DNA of 64,000 bases, taken from Macromonas bipunctata (GTDB lineage: Bacteria > Pseudomonadota > Gammaproteobacteria > Burkholderiales > Burkholderiaceae_C). The stretch covers positions 30,364 through 94,363 of the forward strand of contig NZ_NWBQ01000011.1 in the NCBI RefSeq assembly GCF_002837135.1, read 5' to 3'. Position numbers and translations under genes: made by a program. The notes below the pieces were generated by a model. That model saw nothing but the letters and a program-made list of their open reading frames with translations. It was not told where the DNA came from and searched no databases. Numbering within the stretch: position 1 is the stretch's first letter; each line of letters begins with the position of its first letter. Of the stretch, positions 30,167 to 39,220 are shown one piece after another.

Positions 30167-30197
30167 ACCCGCTGAGCACCTTGTTCAGCGGGTTTTT
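30167..30197 (+). terminator. Terminator after tRNA-Pro
   Basis: ACCCGCTGA (30167-30175), a nine-base loop and TCAGCGGGT (30185-30193) form a perfect nine-pair stem followed by T residues; A residues precede it, so it could work in both directions. Confidence 0.9.
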
Positions 30198-30266
30198 GCT
30201 TTGGATCAAGCTTGGACAGAGCGATCGACCGCAGAACCGCCAAGACAGTACACCGATGGTTGATGC

Positions 30267-30287
30267 TATTAACGATAGCCGTTAATA
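30267..30287. promoter_or_regulatory. Perfect inverted repeat, probable higBA operator
   Basis: TATTAACG (30267-30274) and CGTTAATA (30280-30287) are perfect inverted arms with a five-base spacer. The site ends seven bases before the toxin ATG. The HigA-type antitoxin downstream is the obvious candidate binder, but binding is inferred. Confidence 0.7.
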
Positions 30288-30294
30288 TTGCAGC

Positions 30295-30573
30295 ATGATT
30301 TTGAATTTCTGCTGCACCGATACCGAAGCCCTCTTTCAAGGTAAGCGCGTGAAGCGGTTTGTGAATTTTGAGAGCGTGGCCATGCGCAAGCTGCAACAAC
30401 TCAGCGCCGCTGTGGAGCTGGAGTTTTTGCGAATTCCACCGGGCAACAAGCTGGAGGCCCTCAAGGGCGACCGCAAGGGCCAGCACAGCATCCGCATCAA
30501 CGACCAGTGGCGCATCTGCTTTGTGTGGCGCAACGGGCACGCACACGATGTGGCCATCGTGGACTACCACTGA
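30295..30573 (+). CDS. higB: HigB-like toxin (RelE/ParE family)
   Basis: A 92-residue RelE-fold protein of the HigB type: VKRFVNFESVAMRKLQQLSA, then LEALKGDRKGQHSIRINDQW and RICFVWRNGHAHDVAIVDYH, the standard last strands of HigB mRNA interferases. It would cleave mRNA on the ribosome. It is followed after 12 bases by the antitoxin. The pair is the first element behind tRNA-Pro. AT-rich upstream sequence and the operator suggest its own promoter. Confidence 0.9.
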   Translation: MILNFCCTDTEALFQGKRVKRFVNFESVAMRKLQQLSAAVELEFLRIPPGNKLEALKGDRKGQHSIRINDQWRICFVWRNGHAHDVAIVDYH

Positions 30574-30585
30574 AAGGACGCACAC

Positions 30586-30897
30586 ATGTTGCGAGAAGTA
30601 CCCCTGACACACCCCGGCGTGATTTTGCTGGAGGACTGGCTCAAGCCGCTGGGTCTGAGCCAGTACGCACTGGCCAAGGCCATTGGCGTACCGCCGCGCC
30701 GCATCAACGAGATTGTGAAGGGCTTGCGCGGCATCACGGTGGACACGGCGTTGCGGCTGGGTGCCTACTTCGGCACAGATGCGCAAAGCTGGATCAACCT
30801 GCAAACGCAATACGACACCGAGCAAGCACGCGCCACTATGGTGGACATTCTGCAACGCATTGCACAACACGGGCTGCATCCGGTGGCGGAGGCGTAG
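30586..30897 (+). CDS. higA: HigA-type antitoxin (XRE helix-turn-helix)
   Basis: A 103-residue HigA: HPGVILLEDWLKPLGLSQYA, then LAKAIGVPPRRINEIVKGLR is a helix-turn-helix of the XRE type; the C-terminal helices (LQRIAQHGLHPV) probably pack on the toxin. It neutralises HigB and represses the operon through the palindrome upstream. The gene is intact. Confidence 0.9.
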   Translation: MLREVPLTHPGVILLEDWLKPLGLSQYALAKAIGVPPRRINEIVKGLRGITVDTALRLGAYFGTDAQSWINLQTQYDTEQARATMVDILQRIAQHGLHPVAEA

Positions 30898-30918
30898 CCC
30901 TGCCCATCAGCCCCCCGG

Positions 30919-33306
30919 TTACTGCCGCAGGAAGCCGTATTCGTACACTTGCGGGCGCAGTTTTTGGCTGAGGGCATCGTAAGCGGTCTTGAAGGGGTCG
31001 AAGTCGATGGGGTGGGTGTCGCTGTTGGCTTCGAGGGCTTTGCGGATTTGGTACCAGCCAGCATCCGGGCGATTGAGCTTAAAGGTATCGCGGATTTTTT
31101 TCTCAAAACGGGTGGAGTGGTAGGTCGTCCAAAGTTTGCGGCCTTCGTCCAGCACTTGCCGCGCCTCTTTGGAGGGCTTGAGCTTTTTGAGGTAAGCGGC
31201 CATGAAGTCGGACTGGAAACGGCCCGATGCGGCGACTTCTTCCTCGGTGAAGGGGATGAAGTGGTTGACCAGTGACCACGGCTTGCCGTTCCACACCAAG
31301 CCATCGGCACCGGCGGAGAGGTTGGAGCCGTTGAACAGCATCCAGACCAGGCAGTCGGTCTTGAATGCGGCGGGCAGTTCGCAGGTGGGTTGCAGGAACT
31401 GGTCGCGGTCGTTGAGCCAAGTGGGGCGGATGAGGCGGCGCACCGCAAACACGACGGCGGCTTGCCAGAGGTTGTCCGGGGTGATGAAGTAGCCCCCGGC
31501 GTGGCCGATGGAATGCACCGAGGAGAACACGGCGGTCATGGTGCCCGCGTTCTGGAAGTCGTTGCCGTTGCAGAAGAAATGCCCAATCGCGCCGTTTGAC
31601 CACTTGGTGTTACGCACGTGCTCGGTCTTGGTGGTGGGGGTGACGGCGTTGATGAGCGGCACCGCGTCCACGTCATTTTTCTTGAGGCGCGGCATCCATT
31701 CGCTCAAGAAGAGCGCATTGGGCAGGTTGTGGAAGGACTTTCGGCCCAAGGCGTTGCCGTCCTTGTCCAGCGCGGTGGTTTCGATGGCGCTAAGCCGTGT
31801 TTTTTTGCTGGTGTCCCAGACCAAAAAGCCGATAGGGAAGTTGCCATTCAGGCCATCGAAGGCCTTGCTGTGTACGACGAAACCGCCCAGATATTTGGCC
31901 CGCCACTTCTCACGGAACTGGGCAAAGTTGGGGGCGTTGACGTACTTGAGTTTACTGAACATCGCCACGACAGCGTTGGGTATTTCACGCTGAATCCGCA
32001 CGAGGAATTGCACAAACAGTTCGCGGGCGGCGTAGCCCAAGTGCCCCATATCGGCACCGACGGCTGTCTTGGCGATATTGGTCTTGCCCGCGTTGCCTTG
32101 GGAGTTGGCGGCTTCGCCATACGGCGGGTTGATGAGCACCAGGATTTTCTTGGCACCCTTCTTTTTCACCTTGGCATCGGCAATGGCTTGGCGCAGTTCC
32201 AGCGGTACCTTGTTGCTGCGCGTGTAGTCGATTTGGCCAAAATCGTCCACGTCATCGTTGAGGTAGTCGTACTGGAACTTGGTGGCGGCCACGCAGGTGC
32301 GGCTGGCACGCATCACGTCGATGTCGGCCTGATCCAGCGTGCTCATGTAGATGTTGCGGTGGTTGGAGTGCTTGACCTCCAGGTTGCCCACGCCGCAGCA
32401 CATGTCCCACACGATGTATTTCTGCTGCCAGTTCTTGCCCAGCAGTTGCGCCAGTTGGTCGTAGGCTTTGTCCACGATGTGCAACGGCGTGTAGTACGCG
32501 CCTTTGAAGCTGCGTTCGTCCAAGGGCAGCAGGCTGTCACGGCGTTCCAGCAGGTAGGCGCGGTGTTCCTCGTCCGGTGGGCGGTGGTAGATGGCCCAGA
32601 AGTTGCGGTAGCCTTTTTCGCTGGAGAGTTCGTAGGTGGTGCCATCCAGCAGGAACAAGGGCCGGTCGCCTTCGTGCAGCAGCCGCGCGGGCAAATTGGC
32701 GATGGCGGCTTTGGTGCCATCGTGCATGATGTCGGCAAAGAACAGCAGGGCGTAGTCGGTTTCGGCCACACCTTCCAATTCCTGCCCCACCATCGTGACC
32801 CACTTGTCAAACACCTGGCGCAGGTTGTCGGGCGTGATGGGGGTGCGCACCAATTGGCCCGCCTGGAGGGCGTGCTTGACGGCGGCGACGAATTCTTTTT
32901 CGTGGCTGTCGATTTTGTAGACCACGAAATGGGTCTCGATGTAAGGGGCCACCTGCGCCGCCACGCCCCTGTCCACCGCCGAGGCGGACTTGGGCCATTT
33001 GATGGCCTTGTCGGCCAAAATGGGCAAGGCCTTGGCGGTTTCCATGATGGCGGCTTTTTCGCGGTCAATCACGGCCAAAAACGGCGGGATGTGCTCGCCT
33101 TGCTTGCGCGCGTCGCGCACGTAGAACAGCAACTGGGCAAACATCAGCACTGGGGAGGTGGCGGCCTCTTTGGCCTCGAACCAAATTTCTTCGGCCTGGA
33201 TGTCCACCAGCCCTTTGCTGTATTTTTTCAGGCCCAGGGCCTTGATGTAGGCATCTTTGACGTCTTCTTCGGTTCGGGCGGCGTTCAGTTCTTGGATCAG
33301 GCTCAC
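30919..33306 (-). CDS. Type IIG-like restriction/N6-adenine methyltransferase fusion
   Basis: A 795-residue protein. Residues 1-180 hold a possible PD-(D/E)xK nuclease: D35 in LVDIQAEE followed by E44-A-K46 in WFEAKEA. The methyltransferase domain has SAM motif I DMCCGVGNLE (301-310) and catalytic motif IV NPPY (393-396). The C-terminal 350 residues would recognise DNA. A single chain that cuts and methylates is the hallmark of type IIG enzymes; a pure class I methyltransferase with a degenerate nuclease end is the alternative. No separate restriction gene is adjacent. It lies in the tRNA-Pro island, convergent with higBA. Confidence 0.75.
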   Translation of the reverse strand: MSLIQELNAARTEEDVKDAYIKALGLKKYSKGLVDIQAEEIWFEAKEAATSPVLMFAQLLFYVRDARKQGEHIPPFLAVIDREKAAIMETAKALPILADKAIKWPKSASAVDRGVAAQVAPYIETHFVVYKIDSHEKEFVAAVKHALQAGQLVRTPITPDNLRQVFDKWVTMVGQELEGVAETDYALLFFADIMHDGTKAAIANLPARLLHEGDRPLFLLDGTTYELSSEKGYRNFWAIYHRPPDEEHRAYLLERRDSLLPLDERSFKGAYYTPLHIVDKAYDQLAQLLGKNWQQKYIVWDMCCGVGNLEVKHSNHRNIYMSTLDQADIDVMRASRTCVAATKFQYDYLNDDVDDFGQIDYTRSNKVPLELRQAIADAKVKKKGAKKILVLINPPYGEAANSQGNAGKTNIAKTAVGADMGHLGYAARELFVQFLVRIQREIPNAVVAMFSKLKYVNAPNFAQFREKWRAKYLGGFVVHSKAFDGLNGNFPIGFLVWDTSKKTRLSAIETTALDKDGNALGRKSFHNLPNALFLSEWMPRLKKNDVDAVPLINAVTPTTKTEHVRNTKWSNGAIGHFFCNGNDFQNAGTMTAVFSSVHSIGHAGGYFITPDNLWQAAVVFAVRRLIRPTWLNDRDQFLQPTCELPAAFKTDCLVWMLFNGSNLSAGADGLVWNGKPWSLVNHFIPFTEEEVAASGRFQSDFMAAYLKKLKPSKEARQVLDEGRKLWTTYHSTRFEKKIRDTFKLNRPDAGWYQIRKALEANSDTHPIDFDPFKTAYDALSQKLRPQVYEYGFLRQ

Positions 33307-33338
33307 GGGAGGGCTACTGTGGTGGGAGGGGCTGGTGG

Positions 33339-33650
33339 TCAGGCGTGTGCTGCGGTGTGCGCGCCGGGATGGGCTTCCAAGCGCAAGCCCAGGGCGTGTA
33401 TCACCTTGAGGATGGTGCCAAAACTGGGGTTGCCTTGCCCCGATAAGGCTTTGTACAGGCTTTCGCGGCCCAGGCCGGTGTCGCGCGCCAACTGGGTCAT
33501 GCCACGGGCCTTGGCAATGTCGCCCAACGCCGCAGCGATGAAGGCGGCATCGTCAGGCGCTTCGTTCAGGCAGGCTTGCAGGTACAGCGCCATATCCTCC
33601 TCGGTTTTGAGGTGTTCCACTACGTCCCATTTGCGGGTTTTCAGCGTCAT
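33339..33650 (-). CDS. Addiction module antidote protein (XRE-like)
   Basis: A 103-residue antidote with the typical order KTEEDMALYLQACLNEAPDD, AAFIAAALGDIAKARGMTQL and ARDTGLGRESLYKALSGQGN, a helix-turn-helix. It should neutralise a RelE-type killer protein encoded directly upstream, but that gene is broken (33663-33888), so the antidote is left without an active toxin. An intact paralogous pair is found at 57790-58411. Confidence 0.85.
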   Translation of the reverse strand: MTLKTRKWDVVEHLKTEEDMALYLQACLNEAPDDAAFIAAALGDIAKARGMTQLARDTGLGRESLYKALSGQGNPSFGTILKVIHALGLRLEAHPGAHTAAHA

Positions 33651-33662
33651 GGTGCGGGCTCC

Positions 33663-33888
33663 TTAAAGTTGTTGTGCTAATTCGAGCGCGGTTTTGATGT
33701 CGTGGGGTTGGGTGGATTTATCGCCACCAGCCAGCAAAATCACCAGCTCCATGCCCCACGGGCTTGCAATCGCCCAAGTTGCCCAGTTCGGCCCGGCGGA
33801 TACGCGCTTGGATGCTGGCTTTGGCCATGCGATCCCGCAGCGCGTCGTACCAGGTGTCGAACACTGCGGTGGTCTGGATGCTGTTCAT
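33663..33888 (-). pseudogene. RelE/HigB-like killer toxin with internal deletion
   Basis: ATG at 33888 opens MNSIQTTAVFDTWYDALRDR and continues to GNLGDCKPVG, the first half of an addiction-module killer protein. The next bases jump to the end of the same family in another frame: MELVILLAGGDKSTQPHD, then IKTALELAQQL, stop at 33663. The middle, about 25 residues with the catalytic strand (GVWEMR..GPG-R-YY in the intact homologue at 57790), is missing and the frame is lost. The antidote gene follows after 12 bases and remains intact. Confidence 0.85.
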
Positions 33889-33941
33889 GGCACAAGTGTA
33901 GCAACGTATCCTAAAAAATACAGTCTAACCAATGGGTTGGC

Positions 33942-35066
33942 CTACGCCAACAGGCCAATGGTTTTGCGAAAGCGGGCCAGCGATACCGCAAACAGCACCG
34001 CGCCAATCAGTGCCAGCGCCACACACGAGCTCCAGACCACGTCCAGCCCAGCACCCCGGTACAGGATGGCCTGGCTCATTTCGGTGAAATGGGTGGTGGG
34101 AGCCAGCGCCATCACCCACTGCACCCACAGCGGCATGCTTTCGCGCGGGGTCACGCCGCCCGAGAGCATTTGCAGCGGCATCATCACCAGCACCATCAGC
34201 AGGCCAAACTGCGGCATGCTGCGCGCCAGCGTGGCCAGAAAAATGCCCATCGAGGTGGTGGCAAACAGGTGCAAGGCCACTCCAGCAAAAAACAGCCACA
34301 GCGAACCGTCAATCGGCACTTGCAACACGCCCCGGATCACGCCGTTGAGCGAGGCCGCTGCCGCCAGCAACACCACCAGCGCCATCGACCAGACTTTGGC
34401 CAGCATGATTTCGGTCGGGGTCACGGGCATGACCAGCAGGTGTTCCACCGTACCGTGTTCGCGCTCGCGGATCAGCGCCGCACCGGTCAGGATGATGGAC
34501 AGCATGGTGACGAGGTTGACCAGTTCCATCAGCGAGCCAAACCACACCGGGGTCAGCGACGGGTTGAAGCGCATGCGCACCGCCAGATCGACCGCTGACG
34601 TGGCGGTGCTGCGGTGGCGCTGCACGAATTCGTTGACCTCGCCCAGCACGATCTGCTGCACGTAGTTGTTGCCCGCAAAGGCCTGGCTCATGCGGGTGGC
34701 ATCGATGTTGAGTTGCACCGCTGGCGTGCGCCCGGCCAGCACGTCGCGCTGGAAGTTGGGCGGAATCACCAGCACCAGCGTGTAGCGGCCGGCGTCCAGG
34801 CCCGGATCGACCTCGGCGTGGCCGATGCGCACCGGCGGGTTGAAGCTGGGCGGGTAGAACGCACCCAGAATGCGTTGCGACAGGGTGGAGTCGTCCTCGT
34901 CCACCACCGCAATGGGGGCGCGGTGCAGGGTCTCGGGCATGGCGGTGCCGGCGGTGTACACGGCCACGGTGAAGGTGTAGACGATGAGCACCAGCATCAT
35001 GGGGTCGCGCCACAGGCTCCACAGCTCCTTGATGCCCAGGCGGTAGATGTTGACCAGGTGGCGCAC
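33942..35066 (-). CDS. yhhJ: ABC transporter permease, YhhJ-like
   Basis: A 374-residue ABC-2 permease. One N-terminal membrane helix (MMLVLIVYTFTVAVYTAGTA), a large periplasmic loop (residues 45-180) and five C-terminal helices, including LVTMLSIILTGAALIREREH. It is the last gene of the yhiI-rbbA-yhhJ arrangement and starts three bases behind rbbA. It probably forms the membrane channel with the permease half of RbbA. The transported substrate is unknown. Confidence 0.9.
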   Translation of the reverse strand: MRHLVNIYRLGIKELWSLWRDPMMLVLIVYTFTVAVYTAGTAMPETLHRAPIAVVDEDDSTLSQRILGAFYPPSFNPPVRIGHAEVDPGLDAGRYTLVLVIPPNFQRDVLAGRTPAVQLNIDATRMSQAFAGNNYVQQIVLGEVNEFVQRHRSTATSAVDLAVRMRFNPSLTPVWFGSLMELVNLVTMLSIILTGAALIREREHGTVEHLLVMPVTPTEIMLAKVWSMALVVLLAAAASLNGVIRGVLQVPIDGSLWLFFAGVALHLFATTSMGIFLATLARSMPQFGLLMVLVMMPLQMLSGGVTPRESMPLWVQWVMALAPTTHFTEMSQAILYRGAGLDVVWSSCVALALIGAVLFAVSLARFRKTIGLLA

Positions 35067-35069
35067 GCT

Positions 35070-37889
35070 TCAAACCTCCTGTTTTTTGAGCAGGGCAATG
35101 GCCAGCCCCAGAATCACCGGAATGGCCAGCAGCATGGGCCAGAGCGCGGCCTGCACATCGGCCAAGTCGAGCGCCTTGCTGAACACGCCACGGCTGATGA
35201 GCAACATATAGGTGGCGGGGTAAATGTCCCCGATCCAACGCCCCACGCCTTCCAGCGACGACACAGGGTTGATCAGGCCCGCAAACTGCACCGCCGGGAT
35301 GAGGGTGCCGATCATGGCAAAAAAGATGGCGGCAATCTGGCTCTTGGTCAAGGTGGAGGCCAGCAGGCCCATGCCGGTGGCGCAAATGGCGTACAGCAGT
35401 GCGGCCACGCTCAGGGTGGCAAAACTGCCGGTCATGGGCACGCCAAATGCCGTGACGGCCAAGGCGCACATCGTCAGGTAGTTGAGCATGGCCAGCGCGA
35501 TGTAGGGCAGTTGCTTGCCCAGCAAGAATTCGGTGCGGGTGACGGGGGTGACGTACAGGTTGATGATGGAGCCGAGTTCTTTCTCGCGCACCACCGCCAG
35601 CGCGGTGAGCATGGCGGGCAGCATCAGCAACAGCAGCGGAATGACGGCGGGCACCATCGCGGGCAGGCTTTTGACATCGGGGTTGTAACGGTAGCGGGTT
35701 TCGATCTCAGCCAGTGGGCGCGCCACCTGGCCGGTGCGTTCGAGCGCCTGTTGCGCCAGCCAGTGCTGGTGCATGCCTTGCACGTAGCCATGCACGGTCT
35801 CGGCGCGCTGGGGCATGGCCCCGTCGATCCAAGCCCCGATCTGCACATTGCGCCCGTGCAGCACGTCGCGCGCAAAGCCGGGCGGTATCTCCAATGCCAA
35901 GGAAATGTCGCCGCTGCGCAGGCGGCGGTCCATCTCTGCATCGTCGGCAATGGGGGGTTGTTCGGTGAAATAGCGCGAACCGGCCAGGTTATGCGTGTAG
36001 TGGCGGCTCAAGCTGGTTTGGTCGCGATCGAGCACGGCGTAGCGCAGGTTTTCCACATCCATGCTGATGCCGTAGCCCATCACGAACATCAACAGCACCG
36101 AACCCAGCAGCGCCAGCGTGGCGCGCACCGGGTCGCGGCGCAGTTCCAGTGCCTCGCGCCACTGGTAGCTGTGGATGCGCGCCAGACTGCGGCGCAGGCG
36201 GGTAAACCAGGATACAACTGCGGCCTCGGCATCAGGGGCGACGGGCGACAGCATTGTGTGCGCCACGGCACCATCGGTTTGAGTCACAGGAGCAGCATCC
36301 ACCAAGGCTTGCGGCGCAGGGGTGGGCACATCGCCGCCACCGGCTTCGCGCAGGTGGTCGATGAAAGCCTCTTCCAGCGTGGCCACGCCGCGCCGGGCCA
36401 CCAGTGCCGCTGGCGTGTCACTGGCCAGCACCCGGCCCGCGTGCATGAGCGAGATGCGGTCGCAGCGTTCGGCCTCGTTCATGAAGTGGGTGGAAATGAA
36501 GATGGTGACCTGGTCCTGCCGCGCCAGTTCGATCATCAAGCGCCAGAAGTTGTCGCGTGCAATCGGGTCCACGCCCGAAGTGGGTTCATCCAGTATCAGC
36601 AGCTCGGGGCGGTGCACCATCGCCACCGCCAGCGACAGGCGTTGCCGCATGCCAAGTGGCAACTGCTCGGGCAGGCTGTCCACCACGTCTTGCAGGCCAA
36701 AACGCTGCACCATCGCCTGCACGCGGGCAGGTACTTCGGCTTCGGGCACATGGAACAGGCGCGCGTGCAGCACCAGGTTTTGGGTCACGCTGAGTTCAGC
36801 GTACAGCGAGAAGCCTTGCGACATGTAGCCCACGCGGCGGCGCGTGGCCATGTCGTGCGGATCGACCGTGTGGCCAAACAGCCGCGCCTGACCTTCGGTG
36901 GCGGGCAGCAGGCCGGTCAGCATTTTCATGGTGGTGGATTTGCCGCAGCCGTTGGAGCCCAGGAAGCCAAAGATTTCACCGCGCCGGATCTGGAAGCTGA
37001 CGTGATCGACGGCCACGAAATCGTCAAACCGCATGGTCAGGCCTTCGGCCTCGATGGCAATGGGGTATTCACCCCCATCGGCCAGCGGCGGCACGGTCAC
37101 GGGCTGGTGGCCTTGGCGCTTGGCGGCGGGCAGCAAGGCGATGAAAGCGGCCTCCAGCCCCGTGGTTTGGGTGCGCGCCAGCAATTCGGCGGGGCTGCCG
37201 GTGGCCAGTACGCGGCCATCGTCGAGCGCCACCAGCCAGTCGAAGCCTTGGGCCTCGTCCATGTAGGCGGTGGCCACCAGCACGCTCATGCCGGGGCGCT
37301 GGCGGCGGATGTCGGCAATCAAAGCCCAGAACTGTGCGCGTGCCAGCGGGTCCACGCCGGTGGTGGGTTCGTCCAGAATCAGCAGGTCGGGGTCGTGGAT
37401 GAGCGCACAGCACAGGCCCAGCTTTTGCTTCATGCCACCCGAGAGCTTGCCCGCCAGACGGTGCAAAAACGGGTGCAACCCGGTGCGCTGCGTGAGCTGG
37501 TCGATGCGCTGGCGGCGTTGGGCGGCGTTGTGGCCAAACAAGCGGGCAAAGAATTGCAGGTTTTCTTCCACCGACAAGGTGGGGTACAGGTTCTTGCCCA
37601 AGCCTTGCGGCATGTAGGCGATGCGCGGGCACACAGCCTGCCGGTGCTGGCGCTGGGCCATGTCGCCCCCCAGCACGTGCACCTGCCCCTGTTGCAGGGC
37701 ACGTGCCCCGGCCAGCAGCGCCAGCAAGCTGGATTTGCCCACACCGTCCGGCCCCATCAGGCCCACCATGCGGCCAGCGGGAATGTCCAGCGTCACGCCG
37801 TCCAGCGCGATGGTGCTGCCGTAGCGCAACGCCACCTGCTGCAAACGCGCCACCGGCGGCGGTGCAGCGGCCACGGCGGGCGGGGTCAC
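35070..37889 (-). CDS. rbbA: RbbA-like double ABC ATPase fused to ABC-2 permease
   Basis: A 939-residue fusion. First ATPase: Walker A GPDGVGKS, signature LSGGMKQK, Walker B LLILDEPT. Second ATPase: Walker A GSNGCGKS, a degenerate signature LPLGMRQR, Walker B LLILDEPT. The C-terminal third is an ABC-2 permease with [17 protein letters not shown]. The E. coli homologue RbbA (YhiH) associates with ribosomes, but the operon structure is that of an exporter. GTG at 37889 overlaps the stop of the adaptor gene (GTGA); a start 60 bases earlier would overlap more. Confidence 0.9.
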   Translation of the reverse strand: MTPPAVAAAPPPVARLQQVALRYGSTIALDGVTLDIPAGRMVGLMGPDGVGKSSLLALLAGARALQQGQVHVLGGDMAQRQHRQAVCPRIAYMPQGLGKNLYPTLSVEENLQFFARLFGHNAAQRRQRIDQLTQRTGLHPFLHRLAGKLSGGMKQKLGLCCALIHDPDLLILDEPTTGVDPLARAQFWALIADIRRQRPGMSVLVATAYMDEAQGFDWLVALDDGRVLATGSPAELLARTQTTGLEAAFIALLPAAKRQGHQPVTVPPLADGGEYPIAIEAEGLTMRFDDFVAVDHVSFQIRRGEIFGFLGSNGCGKSTTMKMLTGLLPATEGQARLFGHTVDPHDMATRRRVGYMSQGFSLYAELSVTQNLVLHARLFHVPEAEVPARVQAMVQRFGLQDVVDSLPEQLPLGMRQRLSLAVAMVHRPELLILDEPTSGVDPIARDNFWRLMIELARQDQVTIFISTHFMNEAERCDRISLMHAGRVLASDTPAALVARRGVATLEEAFIDHLREAGGGDVPTPAPQALVDAAPVTQTDGAVAHTMLSPVAPDAEAAVVSWFTRLRRSLARIHSYQWREALELRRDPVRATLALLGSVLLMFVMGYGISMDVENLRYAVLDRDQTSLSRHYTHNLAGSRYFTEQPPIADDAEMDRRLRSGDISLALEIPPGFARDVLHGRNVQIGAWIDGAMPQRAETVHGYVQGMHQHWLAQQALERTGQVARPLAEIETRYRYNPDVKSLPAMVPAVIPLLLLMLPAMLTALAVVREKELGSIINLYVTPVTRTEFLLGKQLPYIALAMLNYLTMCALAVTAFGVPMTGSFATLSVAALLYAICATGMGLLASTLTKSQIAAIFFAMIGTLIPAVQFAGLINPVSSLEGVGRWIGDIYPATYMLLISRGVFSKALDLADVQAALWPMLLAIPVILGLAIALLKKQEV

Positions 37890-38956
37890 GGCCAGTCCTT
37901 GGCGGCCAGGGCCTCGGGCCACGCGGCTTGCGGGTCCAGCTTGAGCCACGCCACGCCGGGCAAGCCGGTCTTGACGCGCTCGGGGTGCTGTTGCAGCAGT
38001 TCAGGGGCAATGCGCGCCTTGACGCGGAACATGAGCTTTTGCCGTTCGCTGGCGGTTTCCACCGTTTTGGGCGTGAATTGGGCGGTGCTGGCCACAAAGC
38101 TCACTTGCGCAGGTATGGGGGACTGGGGTGCAGCGTCCAGCACCAGGCGCACCTCGCTGCCCAGCGCCACCTGGCCCGCCACGGTTTCGGGCAGAAAGAA
38201 GGTCATGGACACATCGGACAGATCGACCAGGTTGAGCACCTTGCCGCCCGCGCCCAGCACCTCGCCCGCTTGGGCCACCACAAATTGCACCCGGCCCGCG
38301 CGCGGGGCCTTGAGTTCGGTGTCGGCCAGCTCCACGTCGATGCGCGCCAGCGTGGCCTGCGCCGCCGTGATGCCGGTCTGGGCGCTGTCCACCTGGATAC
38401 GGGCGGCGGCAATGCCCTGCTGGGCGGCGGCGGCTTGGGCCTGGGCGGCGCGCAACACGGCTTGCAGGTTGCGCACGCGGGCGCGGTCGTCGTCCAGTTC
38501 TTGTGCGGAGGTGGCACCTTCTTGCGCCAGCGCCTGCGAGCGTTGCAAGCGGCGCTGCGCCGCATCCAGCTCGCTGTTGCGCTGCACCACGGCGGCCAGT
38601 GCCGCTTGGTGGTCGCTTTCGCGCAAGGCCACTTGGGCCTGTGCCACCAGCACCGCCTGGCGCGCACGTTGCACGTTGGCCACGGCTTCGTCGCGCTGGG
38701 CCTGCAAGGTGTCGGTTTGCATGCGGGCCAACGGTTGCCCGGCCTGCACCCAATCGCCTTCGGCCACCAGCAATTCGGTCAAGCGGCCAGCGGTTTTGGT
38801 AGCGATGTCGATCTCGGTCGCCTCCAGCCGCCCATTGCCGCTGACAAAGCCCGGCCCCGGCCCGGCATGTTGCCAGCGTTGCCACACGGTGTAGGCGCCC
38901 AGCGCCAGCAGCGCCGGCAACAGCAGCCACAGCAATTTGTTGGAAACACGGATCAC
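37886..38956 (-). CDS. HlyD-family membrane fusion protein, YhiI-like
   Basis: A 356-residue periplasmic adaptor: one N-terminal membrane anchor ([19 protein letters not shown]), lipoyl half-domain [20 protein letters not shown], a long coiled coil of Ala/Gln-rich helices (residues about 85-190), then the second lipoyl half and beta-barrel ([20 protein letters not shown]). It would join the inner-membrane exporter to an outer-membrane channel. First gene of the rbbA operon. No TolC gene is nearby. Confidence 0.9.
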   Translation of the reverse strand: MIRVSNKLLWLLLPALLALGAYTVWQRWQHAGPGPGFVSGNGRLEATEIDIATKTAGRLTELLVAEGDWVQAGQPLARMQTDTLQAQRDEAVANVQRARQAVLVAQAQVALRESDHQAALAAVVQRNSELDAAQRRLQRSQALAQEGATSAQELDDDRARVRNLQAVLRAAQAQAAAAQQGIAAARIQVDSAQTGITAAQATLARIDVELADTELKAPRAGRVQFVVAQAGEVLGAGGKVLNLVDLSDVSMTFFLPETVAGQVALGSEVRLVLDAAPQSPIPAQVSFVASTAQFTPKTVETASERQKLMFRVKARIAPELLQQHPERVKTGLPGVAWLKLDPQAAWPEALAAKDWP

Positions 38957-39220
38957 GGCCAGCCCACCCTTTCAAACAACGGAAGGCCACAGCATAAACG
39001 GCCACTCAACGCTGACTTTTACGCACTGTAAGCCGCCTGCTTCAGTCGCTGGGGCAACCAAAACACGCCGGTTGTAGCAAGAATCAAGTCTGGGAATTTT
39101 GAAGAAATAAAAAATTTGATTAAAAAACACTAGGCAAAAATATTTTTCAAGACATTATTTATCATATTAGTTTTATTTATATCAATAATTATATTGTAAG
39201 ATATACGATTGTTTTCAACC
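38957..39220. other. Gap with AT-rich stretch before the RTX gene
   Basis: About 264 bases without a gene. From about 39070 onward the sequence is extremely AT-rich with several A- and T-tracts, in sharp contrast to the surrounding GC-rich DNA. It must contain the promoter of the RTX gene, with TATATT and TAAGATATAC near 39190, but I cannot fix the boxes. It probably marks the left edge of acquired DNA. Confidence 0.6.

Noticed and set aside
30156..33941. A tRNA-Pro 3'-end duplicate as attachment site at the far end of the island
   Set aside because: I found no copy of the tRNA end near 33890-33941 and no integrase gene, so integration by recombinase is not supported.
37890..37949. A start of rbbA 20 codons upstream
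   Set aside because: The extra residues lie wholly inside the adaptor gene and show no similarity to the family; GTG with the GTGA overlap is the better start.
34614..38894. A 1426-codon open frame on the plus strand opposite yhhJ, rbbA and the HlyD gene
   Set aside because: Its product is low-complexity His/Gln/Gly/Ala-rich sequence, as expected from the antisense of GC-rich genes, and the minus-strand genes have clear domains.
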